Shown here in pieces: positions 35,445 to 44,942 of a stretch of DNA of 64,000 bases. Source of the stretch: Woeseiaceae bacterium (GTDB taxonomy: Bacteria > Pseudomonadota > Gammaproteobacteria > Steroidobacterales > Woeseiaceae); assembly GCA_021773095.1 (NCBI GenBank), contig JAJFKR010000029.1, forward strand, positions 117,066 through 181,065, in the 5' to 3' direction. The translations under genes were made by a program, and so were the position numbers. The stretch's first letter is position 1; the number at the start of each line of letters is the position of its first letter. Under the pieces are notes generated by a model that saw nothing but the letters and a program-made list of their open reading frames with translations, made no database searches and was not told where the DNA came from.

Positions 35445-38074
35445 CTCAGCAATCAGATTCATCGCAGACCAGAGGTACTTTGACAGCAATCACTTTGCTC
35501 AGCCTGTTCCTGTTGAGCGCCTGCCAGTCAGACGGACCAGCCGATGCAGGTATTGACGGAAAATCCACGCAAGGACAACTCGATGAAATCGCCGCAACAC
35601 TGGATGTGCAGTACAAAGTACTCAACAATCTTGAAAAAGGACGATGCGGCGATTCGGGCAGGTGTTTCTCCGTTCAGATTGTCCTTACCGCAAAGCAGCC
35701 GATTTCGACTAATAACTGGCAAATCTATTTCAGTCAGTATTTCCCACTGCATGATGTTGTCAGCGGGGAATTCACAGTCGACACGATTAACGGGGATTTG
35801 AAGCGGATCGTGCCCGGTGAAGCCTTTGAAGGTTTTGCAGCCGGAGAAAGCAAGCAATTGACTCTGTACCTGGCTGGCACGCACGGTAATGAATTCGAGG
35901 CAATGCCCAACTACTATATCGTCGCCGATGGTATGGAGCCGCGGATCATACAAAGTACTGTGCCGACGTATGATCCACAGTCAGGGCTTGAGGTCATGCC
36001 GCATCTGGTGAGTTTTACCGACGCAGAGAAACAGTTTCGCATCTCTGCGGCGGAGAAAATCCGGTGGGCTACCCCTTCTGTGTTGTACGAGCGGCTCCTG
36101 GGTACGCAGGTCGTTGCGAGCGCAGTCGGTACCGGGATCATTCCGACGCCGCTGAGTATCGAGACGCTGCCCGGCAACGCGACACTTGATCTGGCGACGG
36201 GGATTTCTCTCTCGTTACAGGGATCAGAACGAGCAGGCATCGCTGCGGCGCTGGACAGATTGGGGCGTCTTGGCGTTGCCGAAAACCCATCGGGCGTGCC
36301 CGTATCCATCCGCGTTTCGCAACCCGATGAGCGGGATTCCGGCGCTTACTCCCTGCGAGTCGAAAATGACTCGGTGAGAATCGAAGCGGCTGACGTTGCG
36401 GGTGCTTTCTATGCTTTGCAATCGCTCGCAGGTCTGCTGCAGGTCGGTGATACCCGGGTACCGTTGGTCCGTGTCACCGATCGACCGCGTTACGAATTCC
36501 GGGGTATGCATCTGGACGTGGCACGAAATTTCCACTCCAAGCAATTCGTACTAAAGTTCATCGAGCAAATGTCAGCGTACAAGCTGAACAAGCTGCATTT
36601 TCATCTCGGCGATGACGAAGGCTGGAGAGTGGAGATTCCCGGATTGCCAGAGCTGACTGAGGTTGGCAGCCGGCGTTGTCACGACGAAACAGAATCGACA
36701 TGCCTGATGCCGCAATTGGGCTCGGGCCCGCTCGGCACAGGTGCCGTCAACGGCTACTATTCGGTGTCCGATTACAAAGAAATACTCACTGCTGCGAGCG
36801 CACATCACATACAGGTCGTTCCTTCTTTCGACATGCCGGGACATTCGCGTGCCGCGGTCAAGTCCATGGAGGCCCGGTACCGGAACCTGCGGAAGGGCAG
36901 GGACGATAAGGAAGCATCGCGCTACCTGCTGACCGATCTCAATGACGAAAGCAAATACACCAGCATCCAGAACTACACGGACAATACAATCAACGTCTGC
37001 ATGGAGTCCCCCTACGCATTTTTCGACAGGGTTGTCTCGGAGATGCAGAAAATGCATGCGGACGCCGGCCACCCGTTGACGCGTTATCACATTGGCGCTG
37101 ACGAGACGGCAGGTGCCTGGAAGGATTCCCCGGCATGCGAGCGCTTTCTTGCGAACAACTCCGCTGGTATTGAGCGCGTCGAGCAGTTGGGTGCCTACTT
37201 CATAGAACGGGTTGTGGGCATTCTGACGAGCAAAGGTATCGAACCGGCCGGCTGGGGCGATGGAATGGGGCATACAGCCGTCGAACGAATGCCGGACGTC
37301 GTGCAGTCCAATGCATGGGGGCGCCTTATCGACCCGGCACATGCATCGGCGCACGAGCACGTCAATAACGGCTGGCAAGTCGTCATATCGGTCCCGGATG
37401 CCACCTACTTTGACTTCCCCTACGAAGCAGACCCAAAGGAGCGCGGTTTTTACTGGGCGTCGAGGCAGACGAATACCCGCCGGGTATTCGAATTCATGCC
37501 CGATAATCTGCCCGCGCACGCTGAGTTCTGGACCGACTCAGAGGGACTGGACCTGCGCTTGAACGATCAGGACCCAATGCGCAAAGGCAGCGGCTATGCG
37601 GGTCTGCAAGGTCATTTATGGTCAGAAACATTTCGCTCGGACGAGCAGGTCGAATACATGGCTTTTCCACGCCTGTTGGCACTGGCAGAGCGTGCCTGGC
37701 ACCTCGCATCGTGGGAGGTGCCCTATGATCACGACGGCGCAAACTACGACCCCGAAAGTGGTCATTTCACGCCGGAAATGCGGCGGCAAAGAGATGAGGA
37801 CTGGAATCGCTTTGCGAGCCTCGTCGGTAGCAAGGAGCTTGCGAAACTCGACCGGGACGGAATCCATTACCGAATCCCGACAGTCGGTGCGAAACGAATT
37901 GATGGCCTGCTTCACTGCAATCTGCTTTTCCCGGGGCTGGCTATTGAGTACCGAACGGGTAACGGTGAATGGCAAAACTATCCCGGGCCCGTGCCGGTCG
38001 GCGCCGAGTCGATTGAGGTCCGGGCGGTTTCTGCGGATGGCAAACGCAAAGGACGTTCATTGCGGGTGCAATGA
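35441..38074 (+). CDS. Beta-N-acetylhexosaminidase (GH20, chitobiase type) lipoprotein
   Basis: 877 residues, GTG start. The N-terminal lipoprotein signal ends in LFLLSAC. Then a CHB_HEX carbohydrate-binding-like domain (about 40-190), a GH20b domain (about 215-340), the GH20 catalytic barrel and a CHB_HEX_C-like tail. The catalytic Asp-Glu pair is at about 554-555 in HIGADETAGAW, and HFHLGDDEGWRVEI and PSFDMPGHSRAAV line the barrel. It releases terminal GlcNAc from chitobiose and longer chitooligosaccharides in the periplasm or at the outer membrane, feeding the symporter and kinase. Confidence 0.94.
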   Translation: MTQQSDSSQTRGTLTAITLLSLFLLSACQSDGPADAGIDGKSTQGQLDEIAATLDVQYKVLNNLEKGRCGDSGRCFSVQIVLTAKQPISTNNWQIYFSQYFPLHDVVSGEFTVDTINGDLKRIVPGEAFEGFAAGESKQLTLYLAGTHGNEFEAMPNYYIVADGMEPRIIQSTVPTYDPQSGLEVMPHLVSFTDAEKQFRISAAEKIRWATPSVLYERLLGTQVVASAVGTGIIPTPLSIETLPGNATLDLATGISLSLQGSERAGIAAALDRLGRLGVAENPSGVPVSIRVSQPDERDSGAYSLRVENDSVRIEAADVAGAFYALQSLAGLLQVGDTRVPLVRVTDRPRYEFRGMHLDVARNFHSKQFVLKFIEQMSAYKLNKLHFHLGDDEGWRVEIPGLPELTEVGSRRCHDETESTCLMPQLGSGPLGTGAVNGYYSVSDYKEILTAASAHHIQVVPSFDMPGHSRAAVKSMEARYRNLRKGRDDKEASRYLLTDLNDESKYTSIQNYTDNTINVCMESPYAFFDRVVSEMQKMHADAGHPLTRYHIGADETAGAWKDSPACERFLANNSAGIERVEQLGAYFIERVVGILTSKGIEPAGWGDGMGHTAVERMPDVVQSNAWGRLIDPAHASAHEHVNNGWQVVISVPDATYFDFPYEADPKERGFYWASRQTNTRRVFEFMPDNLPAHAEFWTDSEGLDLRLNDQDPMRKGSGYAGLQGHLWSETFRSDEQVEYMAFPRLLALAERAWHLASWEVPYDHDGANYDPESGHFTPEMRRQRDEDWNRFASLVGSKELAKLDRDGIHYRIPTVGAKRIDGLLHCNLLFPGLAIEYRTGNGEWQNYPGPVPVGAESIEVRAVSADGKRKGRSLRVQ

Positions 38075-39963
38075 TAGTCATCGCCATGCGAGTCATCTCA
38101 CTTATAATCGTTCTGCTCTTCTCAGGTTGCGGTGGTGGCGGGGGCGGTGGTGATACTACGACCAATCCCGGCGTGCCTTTGAATACCGCGCCAGTTGCCA
38201 ACGCAGGTCCTGATAATAGTTTTCTCGCCGGTGCAGCGGTGTCGCTGGATTGCAGTGGCAGCAGCGATCCTCAGGGCGACGCGCTGTCGTTTCTGTGGCA
38301 GCAGACCGATGGCCCGCTCGTGCAGCTAAGCGACAACTCCGCTTGTACGCCGACATTTACGGCACCGGATGCGACGGCGACGCTGGTATTCCTGCTCGAG
38401 GTCCGGGACGCTCAGGAGACGAGCACCGATGATGTGGCGTTCGCGATTACTGGCAGTGAGCCGATACCGTCAATCTCTTTTTCCGATACCGGGCCCGACA
38501 TGGGTATTGAGCCGTACTCGATGGCCATCGGCCCACATGCCGGAATTGCTGTCGAGGATTACAATGATGACGGACTCATTGACCTGTTCGTACCCAATGG
38601 AGAGGGATTTGCGGACCAGTTGTATGTTAATCGGGGCAATGGTGTTTTTGAGGAAATCGCCGCGAGTGTCGGGCTGGCGTTGCTGCAAAATCATCGCAGT
38701 GCCCTGTGGCTGGACTACGACGGTGACCATGATCTTGACCTGATCATCGGTGGTGATTGTCGGCAAGATCCGGTTTCGTCGGCAAGCTGTGTTGATCCCG
38801 AAAACCTGTGGTTGTATCGGCAATCACCGGATGGAACATTTGAAGACGTGACGCTGGCGGCCGGCCTTGACTCCATATGGGGCGGCACAGCGAACTGGCA
38901 CAGAGGTGGTATTTCGGCCGGCGATATCGACAATGACGGCTACCTGGAGTTGCTGGTTATTGGCTGGCAAGACCGCGCACATCTGTTTAAGAACAACGCG
39001 GATGGCACGTTCACCGAAATTACGGTCGCCGCAAATCTATCCGATGCCGTTTTCGCATACCAGCAAGCCGTATTCCATGATTTCAATCGCGATGGTTGGA
39101 TGGACATGTATATCGCGGTAGACGGATTGGTGCCGAACCGGCTCTACATTAATCAGCAGGACGGCACGTTTATCGATATGGCGTCGAATGCCGGCGTTGA
39201 CTACGCTGCAACTGACATGGGTATCGCTCTTGGAGACATCAACAACGATGGCCATGTCGATATGTACATCACCGAGATAACGCAGTTCGTTGAAGGTGAG
39301 TATCACCATAACCAGCTTTATCTGAATGACGGGATTCCATCGGTCCCTTCCTACACGGACATTTCGGAAACTGTCGGCGCACAAAACGGCTTTTGGGGCT
39401 GGGGTGCAACGTTCATCGATTACGATAACGATGGCTGGCAGGATCTGGCGACGACGAATGGGAAGAACCGCACGAACTGGATGGCGGACAAGTCCAGACT
39501 TTGGCGCAACACCGGCATAGCCGGCAGAGCATTTGACGACGTTTCGATACCGGCACAATTCGATGACGACTACATTGCCGCCGGACTTGTGGCTGCCGAC
39601 CTGGATCGTGATGGTGATATGGATCTGGTTCAAACGACGAGCGAAGGTGGTCCATTGCGGGTCCTGAGCAATAATGCCGGTGGCTCTTCGAACAACTACA
39701 TCTCGATTCGACCACGCATGGCAGGGGCGAATCACTGGTCGATCGGTGCAGTTGTGACCATTGAAATGCAGGGAGGCAGGTCGGCTCGAGTCATCACAGC
39801 GGGCACGAGCACCGACTCACAAGAGCCCGCAGAGGCACACTTTGGTCTTGGCGAGGCTACCGCTTTTGATCGACTGACTATTGACTGGCCAGGCGGTACT
39901 CAAACGATTCATACAGGATTGCCAATCAATGGCAGCCATCTGATTACCGCCAACCAGCCTTAA
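38071..39963 (+). CDS. VCBS/FG-GAP repeat lipoprotein with PKD-like and ASPIC/UnbV domains
   Basis: 630 residues. Signal peptide with lipobox LLFSGC followed by a Gly run. A PKD-like domain (about 45-130) starts TAPVANAGPDNSFLAG. Then come repeated calcium-binding FG-GAP blades such as VEDYNDDGLIDLFVPNG, WLDYDGDHDLDLIIGG and GDINNDGHVDMYI, forming a beta-propeller. The C-terminal ASPIC/UnbV domain is about 540-625. Related to CRTAC-like surface proteins. It overlaps the hexosaminidase stop, so it belongs to the same transcript and may bind or scaffold polysaccharide at the surface. The function is otherwise unknown. Confidence 0.87.
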   Translation: MIVIAMRVISLIIVLLFSGCGGGGGGGDTTTNPGVPLNTAPVANAGPDNSFLAGAAVSLDCSGSSDPQGDALSFLWQQTDGPLVQLSDNSACTPTFTAPDATATLVFLLEVRDAQETSTDDVAFAITGSEPIPSISFSDTGPDMGIEPYSMAIGPHAGIAVEDYNDDGLIDLFVPNGEGFADQLYVNRGNGVFEEIAASVGLALLQNHRSALWLDYDGDHDLDLIIGGDCRQDPVSSASCVDPENLWLYRQSPDGTFEDVTLAAGLDSIWGGTANWHRGGISAGDIDNDGYLELLVIGWQDRAHLFKNNADGTFTEITVAANLSDAVFAYQQAVFHDFNRDGWMDMYIAVDGLVPNRLYINQQDGTFIDMASNAGVDYAATDMGIALGDINNDGHVDMYITEITQFVEGEYHHNQLYLNDGIPSVPSYTDISETVGAQNGFWGWGATFIDYDNDGWQDLATTNGKNRTNWMADKSRLWRNTGIAGRAFDDVSIPAQFDDDYIAAGLVAADLDRDGDMDLVQTTSEGGPLRVLSNNAGGSSNNYISIRPRMAGANHWSIGAVVTIEMQGGRSARVITAGTSTDSQEPAEAHFGLGEATAFDRLTIDWPGGTQTIHTGLPINGSHLITANQP

Positions 39964-39971
39964 TCTTACTG

Positions 39972-39998
39972 CAAGCCGGGAAAAAGACGTCCGGCTTG
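39972..39998 (+). terminator. Terminator-like hairpin
   Basis: CAAGCCGG (39972-39979) pairs with CCGGCTTG (39991-39998) around an 11-base loop, 8 bp after the VCBS gene stop. No T-run follows, so this is weak as an intrinsic terminator, but it marks the end of the glycan locus before the sigma-factor gene. Confidence 0.5.
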
Positions 39999-40075
39999 AG
40001 TGGGGGAAAAGGCGTTCTGATCTGTCTACTGTTATGGGGCGCGACTAAAAGGCGCAAATACGGAGTGTTGACTTA

Positions 40076-40657
40076 ATGGCGGTCGATGAGCAACTTGGCA
40101 GGGTCTTTGTATCCATTCGAAGCAGTCTGGAACGGGCGGTTTCCGGCATTGTGCCGCCGAAAGAGATTGAGGATGTCGTCCAGGAAACCTACGTTCGCGT
40201 GTGCCAGACACAGAGCAAGAATGAAATCACCTCGCCGCGGTCGTTCATGTACAGGACGGCGCGCAATATCGCGTTGAATTATGTCAATCGGGCGGAATCG
40301 CGCCTGGCGCAAAGTTATGATGATGCCGAGGATCTTGAGGGAGCCTCTTCGACTTCAATGTCTCTGGACACGTTGGACAAGGTTTGTAGTGACGAAGAAT
40401 TCGGCCAGTTTTGTGACGCAGTCCGACAATTGCCGATACAGTGCCGTCGGGCTTTTGTATTGAAGAAGGTCTACGGCCACACGCAACGGGAAATCGGGGC
40501 TATTCTGAATATCAGCGAAAAGACAGTGGAGAAACACATCACAAAAGGTATTACTCGATGCCGCGATCATATGAAGCAAGGACGGCGGCAGGATGCGAAC
40601 ACGATTGGAAATGGGCAGATGCGCACAGCTGACGATGCCCGGGGAGACAGGACATGA
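40076..40657 (+). CDS. ECF sigma factor, FecI-like
   Basis: 193 residues. Region 2 is PPKEIEDVVQETYVRVCQ to SFMYRTARNIALNYVNR; region 4 is LPIQCRRAFVLKKVYGHTQREIGAILNISEKTVEKHI. It directs transcription of a surface-signalling target, most likely the TonB receptor two genes on. It overlaps the FecR-like gene by 4 bp. Confidence 0.92.
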   Translation: MAVDEQLGRVFVSIRSSLERAVSGIVPPKEIEDVVQETYVRVCQTQSKNEITSPRSFMYRTARNIALNYVNRAESRLAQSYDDAEDLEGASSTSMSLDTLDKVCSDEEFGQFCDAVRQLPIQCRRAFVLKKVYGHTQREIGAILNISEKTVEKHITKGITRCRDHMKQGRRQDANTIGNGQMRTADDARGDRT

Positions 40658-41724
40658 GTAACGTCCGCGAGTTTCAGTCCGTGCAAAGTACACGAACAGA
40701 GCAAGCCGGCGTCTGGATAACGAAACTGGACAGAGGATTGACTCCGGAAGATGAACAGGCGCTCGGTAAATGGTTGTCGATGAGCGCTGAAAATCGTCAG
40801 GAGTTTCTGGAAATAGCCAAAATGTGGGACAGTATGGACGGCCTGTCACGGCTGGCGGATATTTTCCCGGAACCGGCAGATCAGGCCGGTCGAGGCGCCT
40901 CCAGCGGCAATTGGAAGATCGCTGCATCGGTTCTTTTGGCCGTCGGTGCTGTTGCAATGTGGTTCAGTGCCAGTGAGTTGCCCGAAGCGGCAACCCCGTC
41001 GATTGTCGCCGAGGTCGATAGCAATCAAAACGAATATGAAACAGCGATTGGTGAGCAGTCGGTGTTCACCCTAAGCGATGGCACACGATTGGCGCTCAAC
41101 ACTAATTCCGAAGTCCTGGTTAATTTTGGCAGCAAGAATCGTCTGCTGACACTTATTAGGGGTGAAATACACGTCAATGTCGCCCACGATCCCTCCCGTC
41201 CATTGAGCGTGGTGGTCGGTGATAAGGTAATACAGGCAGTCGGCACGGAGTTTAATGTCGAGATTACCAGTGAACAAAACGTTGAGTTGGTCGTTACCGA
41301 AGGCGTTGTCACGATCGGCGTGTTCGACGCCCCGATAGGCGATTCACCACAAGGTAAACCGGTTCTCCTGCAGCCCTCATCAACCCTGGTGGCGGCAGGC
41401 CAGGAGGTGGTCATAGACTCCAGCGCGAGCGGGCAGGAGTTGATTGAAGCGACGGAGATAAAGTCGGAAGAAATCGCCGTAAAGTTATCGTGGCGCGAAG
41501 GAAATTTAATTTTCCGCGGCGAGTCCCTCGAAGAAGCGATGTCTGAGGTCGGGCGATACACAGAGGTCGAATTCGTGTTTCTCGATGAAGAGTCCAAGAA
41601 AGAGCGATTGACCGGGTTCTTCAAAGCTGGCGACGTTGACGGGTTACTTGCTGCGCTGCGGAGAAGCTTCAATATTTCGTACGAGTGGGTTGGCGAAGAC
41701 AAAATACTACTCAGCGGCCAGTAA
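40654..41724 (+). CDS. FecR-like anti-sigma regulator
   Basis: 356 residues. The cytoplasmic N-terminus (about 1-85, AGVWITKLDRGLTPEDEQALGKW) is the sigma-binding DUF4880-like part. A membrane helix follows near 92-110, then the periplasmic FecR domain (EQSVFTLSDGTRLALNTNSE) and a C-terminal STN-like segment. It passes the receptor's signal to the sigma factor. The order sigma-FecR-receptor is the standard cell-surface signalling layout. Confidence 0.92.
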   Translation: MSNVREFQSVQSTRTEQAGVWITKLDRGLTPEDEQALGKWLSMSAENRQEFLEIAKMWDSMDGLSRLADIFPEPADQAGRGASSGNWKIAASVLLAVGAVAMWFSASELPEAATPSIVAEVDSNQNEYETAIGEQSVFTLSDGTRLALNTNSEVLVNFGSKNRLLTLIRGEIHVNVAHDPSRPLSVVVGDKVIQAVGTEFNVEITSEQNVELVVTEGVVTIGVFDAPIGDSPQGKPVLLQPSSTLVAAGQEVVIDSSASGQELIEATEIKSEEIAVKLSWREGNLIFRGESLEEAMSEVGRYTEVEFVFLDEESKKERLTGFFKAGDVDGLLAALRRSFNISYEWVGEDKILLSGQ

Positions 41725-41823
41725 CGCCGTACGAGCGAGGCGCAGCGGATCGCGACGGTTTGGACGGCACTCTCTCAATTCACAACGTTATTTTAACGCC
41801 GGCAACAACGGCAGTGGGGGAAA

Positions 41824-44800
41824 ATGGTTCTTGATTTGTCTACACAACAGGCGCAGGGAACGCGCTCTGTTGAGGGAACCCGATACCGGATGTTGCCCGT
41901 CGTAATCGCTGTCGCGCTTGTGTTTTTTGCAAATGCAGTGACGGCAGATGGTGGGCAGCAGCAGGAAATTGAGTTTGATATTCCTCAGCAACGAGCGGAT
42001 GTATCGCTCACCTTGTTTGCTGAGCAGGCTAATTTGACGTTGATTCTCCCGTACGAAGTAACGCGAGGGATAGAGACGAACGAATTGAAAGGCACTTACT
42101 CCGTTCCGGTAGCAATAAAGTTGCTACTTGCCGGGACAGAACTAAGCCCGGAGTTCAGCGATCAGGGTCTACTCACAAACATCACTGACAAGCCGTCAGT
42201 GGCTGAGGGGGATCAGATGGTCACGACCAAAAAAGGCATACTCGCCAGCATTGCAGCGATTTTCATAGGAACAGGCGCGACAGCTCAGGATGAGCCGGAG
42301 AATACAGAGCGAGCGCTGGAAGAAATTACCGTTACGGGTTCTCTCATCCGTTCGCGTAAGAAGGACTTTGAAACACCCTCACCGGTGCAGACGATCGGTA
42401 GCAAGGAGATGGCGGATACCGGCGCTTTTCAGGTCCAGGACATTTTCAAAGGGTTGACGGCCAATTCCGGCTCACAAATAGCTAATCGCCAGAACGCCCT
42501 GCAAGGATTATCACAGTTTTCACTTCGCGGCCTTGGCATAGGGTCGACGCTGACTTTAATCAACGGTCGACGTGCCGGTCTTGCCCCGATCACAGACAGC
42601 TCCGGGCAACTCTTTACCGACTCTAACCAATACCCCGTAAACATGATCGAACGGGTCGAGGTCTTGACTGATGGCGCTTCTTCAACCTATGGCTCCGAAG
42701 CGGTGGCGGGCGTCGTAAATATTTACACGCGCGATTCCTTTGAGGGGCTTGAGTTGACGGCGGAGGGTCGCACTGCTTCAAACGATTCTTTCTCGCTGGG
42801 TGGTGCGTTTGGTGTGCAAGGTGATCGTGGTGGCATTGCTTTCTTTGTCAACTACTACGAGCAAGACGGTAATGTCAGAGGTGACTTTGATTTCATAGCT
42901 AATGGAAATACATTGGATGCCGGAACCGCTAGTCTCTTCGATTCTGCGACAGGGTCTCCCGGTCGTATTAGTGTTGCGGTCGCCGATGCAACAGCGCCGG
43001 GTGGCTTCACCCGGGGTGCAAGTACCTTGGCTGATCCTGATTGTGTCGCGGCAGGCGGTTTCATCGATGGAGCCAACTGCCGTTACAACTTTCTAAACCA
43101 GGTGCGTCTGATTGCCGAGGAAACTCGCTTTCAGGCCTTCTCGACAATGAATTACGATGTGAATGACGAACTAAACATCTTTGCCGAACTGGGGTTTTCG
43201 CGTAATGAAGTCCGCGACGGTATTGGCGGTACGCTGACACGAAGGACCGCCGTTGCAGGAGGGTTTCTGGTTCCTGACAGTCATCCGTTTAACTTCTTTG
43301 TCTCCGATGGTGCGGGTGGTATTTCGTATGCAGGGCCTTCTGCATTCGCGGCAAATCCAACGCTTCAGGCGGTACCCGTGATCTATCGGGGTCGTCCGCT
43401 CGGCGCTGATTCAGATGACGGCAATCTCACGGATATTGAAACGGTGTTCACCAACCTTCGTATGGTCGGTGGCTTCGATTACGGTATTGGTGACAATTGG
43501 TTTTTGAACGGCTCCTACGTCTGGTCAAATTCGGACTACAATAGAGCACAGCCCCACGACTGGGATATCGCAGCCTACCAGGGCCAGATCCTGGCCGGGG
43601 CCTGGAACCCCTTTGGGACTCGCGTATCAGATCCAACCCTGGTCTCGCCACGCGATGGCGTATCGATAGCCGGAAATACCAGCAGCGTGTTCAATCAGTT
43701 CGCCCTGATTCGAAACGATAGTGCACAAGTCACTCAGACCGTTGCAGAGGTCATTCTCAGCGGAGAGACTGGTATCTCGATGGCGGGCGGCAATCTTGCG
43801 CTCGCGGTGGGCGCACAGTATCGAAACCTTGAGCTGGAAGATATTCCTGACGGTCGCTTTCAGTCCGGTAACAACCGACTGAACGAACTGATACCGGCCA
43901 CTTTCGGTGAACAGGATGCGATCGCCTATTTTGGTGAAGTTGTCGTGCCGGTCACCGAAAGGTTTGAAGTACAGGGTGCTGTTCGTTTCGAAGATTTTGA
44001 CGACCAGGGCGGTGATACGACAGATCCAAAAATCGCCGCTAAGTTCGATTTGACGGACAGCCTGTCACTTCGCGCGTCCTGGGGAACATCCTTTCAGGCG
44101 CCTTCGATAAGGCAGGTCGCCGGTGTTATCTCGAGTGCCACGATCAACGACCCGGCGGATCCCGGCAGCGGTGCCTTTATCATCACCGTTATCACGGGTG
44201 GTTCGCCGATTCTCACCCCGCAGTCGGCAGAGAACCTCAATTTTGGCGCTATTTTTCGATCAGAATTCGGGCTGGACTTATCCGTGGACTATTGGACCTA
44301 CGACTACGAGGATTTGATTCTTCCCGGCGCCGACCCGCAATTCATCTTTGATGAGGTCTTTGCCGGCCGGCTTCCTCCGGAACGCGCTACCCGAGATGCA
44401 GTCGGGCAGCCTGCGACGGCTGTCGCAGAATTCCAGAATCGTGGCAAAGCTACCGCCAGTGGCTTCGACTTCGTCGGTCGGTTCGCGACAGAAACGGGCT
44501 CCGGGAATCTTACCTTCGATCTCACCAGCACTATCATCACCGAGTATGAATCAAACGAGTTCGGTGACATCCTCGGTAACCGAAATTTCTCGAACGGTTT
44601 CGGATCCACACCGGATCTGAAAATCAATGGCGCCGTTACCTATGAATGGAGCGACCACATTGTGAATTTCACGGCTCGGCATATCGGCTCGTACACTGAC
44701 GATCAGACCGGAAATACGATCGATTCACAAGTCACACTGGATGCGCGTTACCAATTGTTTATTGATGGGCTTTTCGGCGGCGAAGGTTCTATCGGCGTAG

Positions 44801-44919
44801 GTGTAGTCAATCTGTTGGACGAAGATCCGCCATTGTTGACGGCGCGGCCGCTCTTCGATACTGAAGTGCATGACCCTCGCGGGCGCCAGATTTACGTTAC
44901 ATTCAAGCAAAATTTCTAA
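41824..44919 (+). CDS. TonB-dependent transducer receptor with N-terminal STN signalling domain
   Basis: 1031 residues. Signal peptide (LPVVIAVALVFFANAVTA), then the STN/secretin-like signalling domain (about 45-115, including DVSLTLFAEQANLTLILPYE), a TonB box LEEITVTGSLIRSR near 170, plug and barrel, ending IYVTFKQNF. The plug has the SSTYGSEAVAGVVNI signature of carbohydrate/peptide-type receptors rather than siderophore ones. The STN domain fits signalling through the FecR protein encoded upstream. The ligand is unknown; the adjacent DASS carrier hints at an organic anion. Confidence 0.92.
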   Translation: MVLDLSTQQAQGTRSVEGTRYRMLPVVIAVALVFFANAVTADGGQQQEIEFDIPQQRADVSLTLFAEQANLTLILPYEVTRGIETNELKGTYSVPVAIKLLLAGTELSPEFSDQGLLTNITDKPSVAEGDQMVTTKKGILASIAAIFIGTGATAQDEPENTERALEEITVTGSLIRSRKKDFETPSPVQTIGSKEMADTGAFQVQDIFKGLTANSGSQIANRQNALQGLSQFSLRGLGIGSTLTLINGRRAGLAPITDSSGQLFTDSNQYPVNMIERVEVLTDGASSTYGSEAVAGVVNIYTRDSFEGLELTAEGRTASNDSFSLGGAFGVQGDRGGIAFFVNYYEQDGNVRGDFDFIANGNTLDAGTASLFDSATGSPGRISVAVADATAPGGFTRGASTLADPDCVAAGGFIDGANCRYNFLNQVRLIAEETRFQAFSTMNYDVNDELNIFAELGFSRNEVRDGIGGTLTRRTAVAGGFLVPDSHPFNFFVSDGAGGISYAGPSAFAANPTLQAVPVIYRGRPLGADSDDGNLTDIETVFTNLRMVGGFDYGIGDNWFLNGSYVWSNSDYNRAQPHDWDIAAYQGQILAGAWNPFGTRVSDPTLVSPRDGVSIAGNTSSVFNQFALIRNDSAQVTQTVAEVILSGETGISMAGGNLALAVGAQYRNLELEDIPDGRFQSGNNRLNELIPATFGEQDAIAYFGEVVVPVTERFEVQGAVRFEDFDDQGGDTTDPKIAAKFDLTDSLSLRASWGTSFQAPSIRQVAGVISSATINDPADPGSGAFIITVITGGSPILTPQSAENLNFGAIFRSEFGLDLSVDYWTYDYEDLILPGADPQFIFDEVFAGRLPPERATRDAVGQPATAVAEFQNRGKATASGFDFVGRFATETGSGNLTFDLTSTIITEYESNEFGDILGNRNFSNGFGSTPDLKINGAVTYEWSDHIVNFTARHIGSYTDDQTGNTIDSQVTLDARYQLFIDGLFGGEGSIGVGVVNLLDEDPPLLTARPLFDTEVHDPRGRQIYVTFKQNF

Positions 44920-44942
44920 TCACGAAATTCTGGCCGCTCTTC

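Noticed and set aside
39037..39735. 232-codon minus-strand frame opposite the VCBS gene
   Set aside because: Shadow of repetitive Asp/Gly-rich repeats; no motif seen.
38071..39963. Repeated Asp-rich blocks considered as a DNA repeat array
   Set aside because: The similarity is at protein level (FG-GAP blades) with diverged codons, not a nucleotide repeat or CRISPR.
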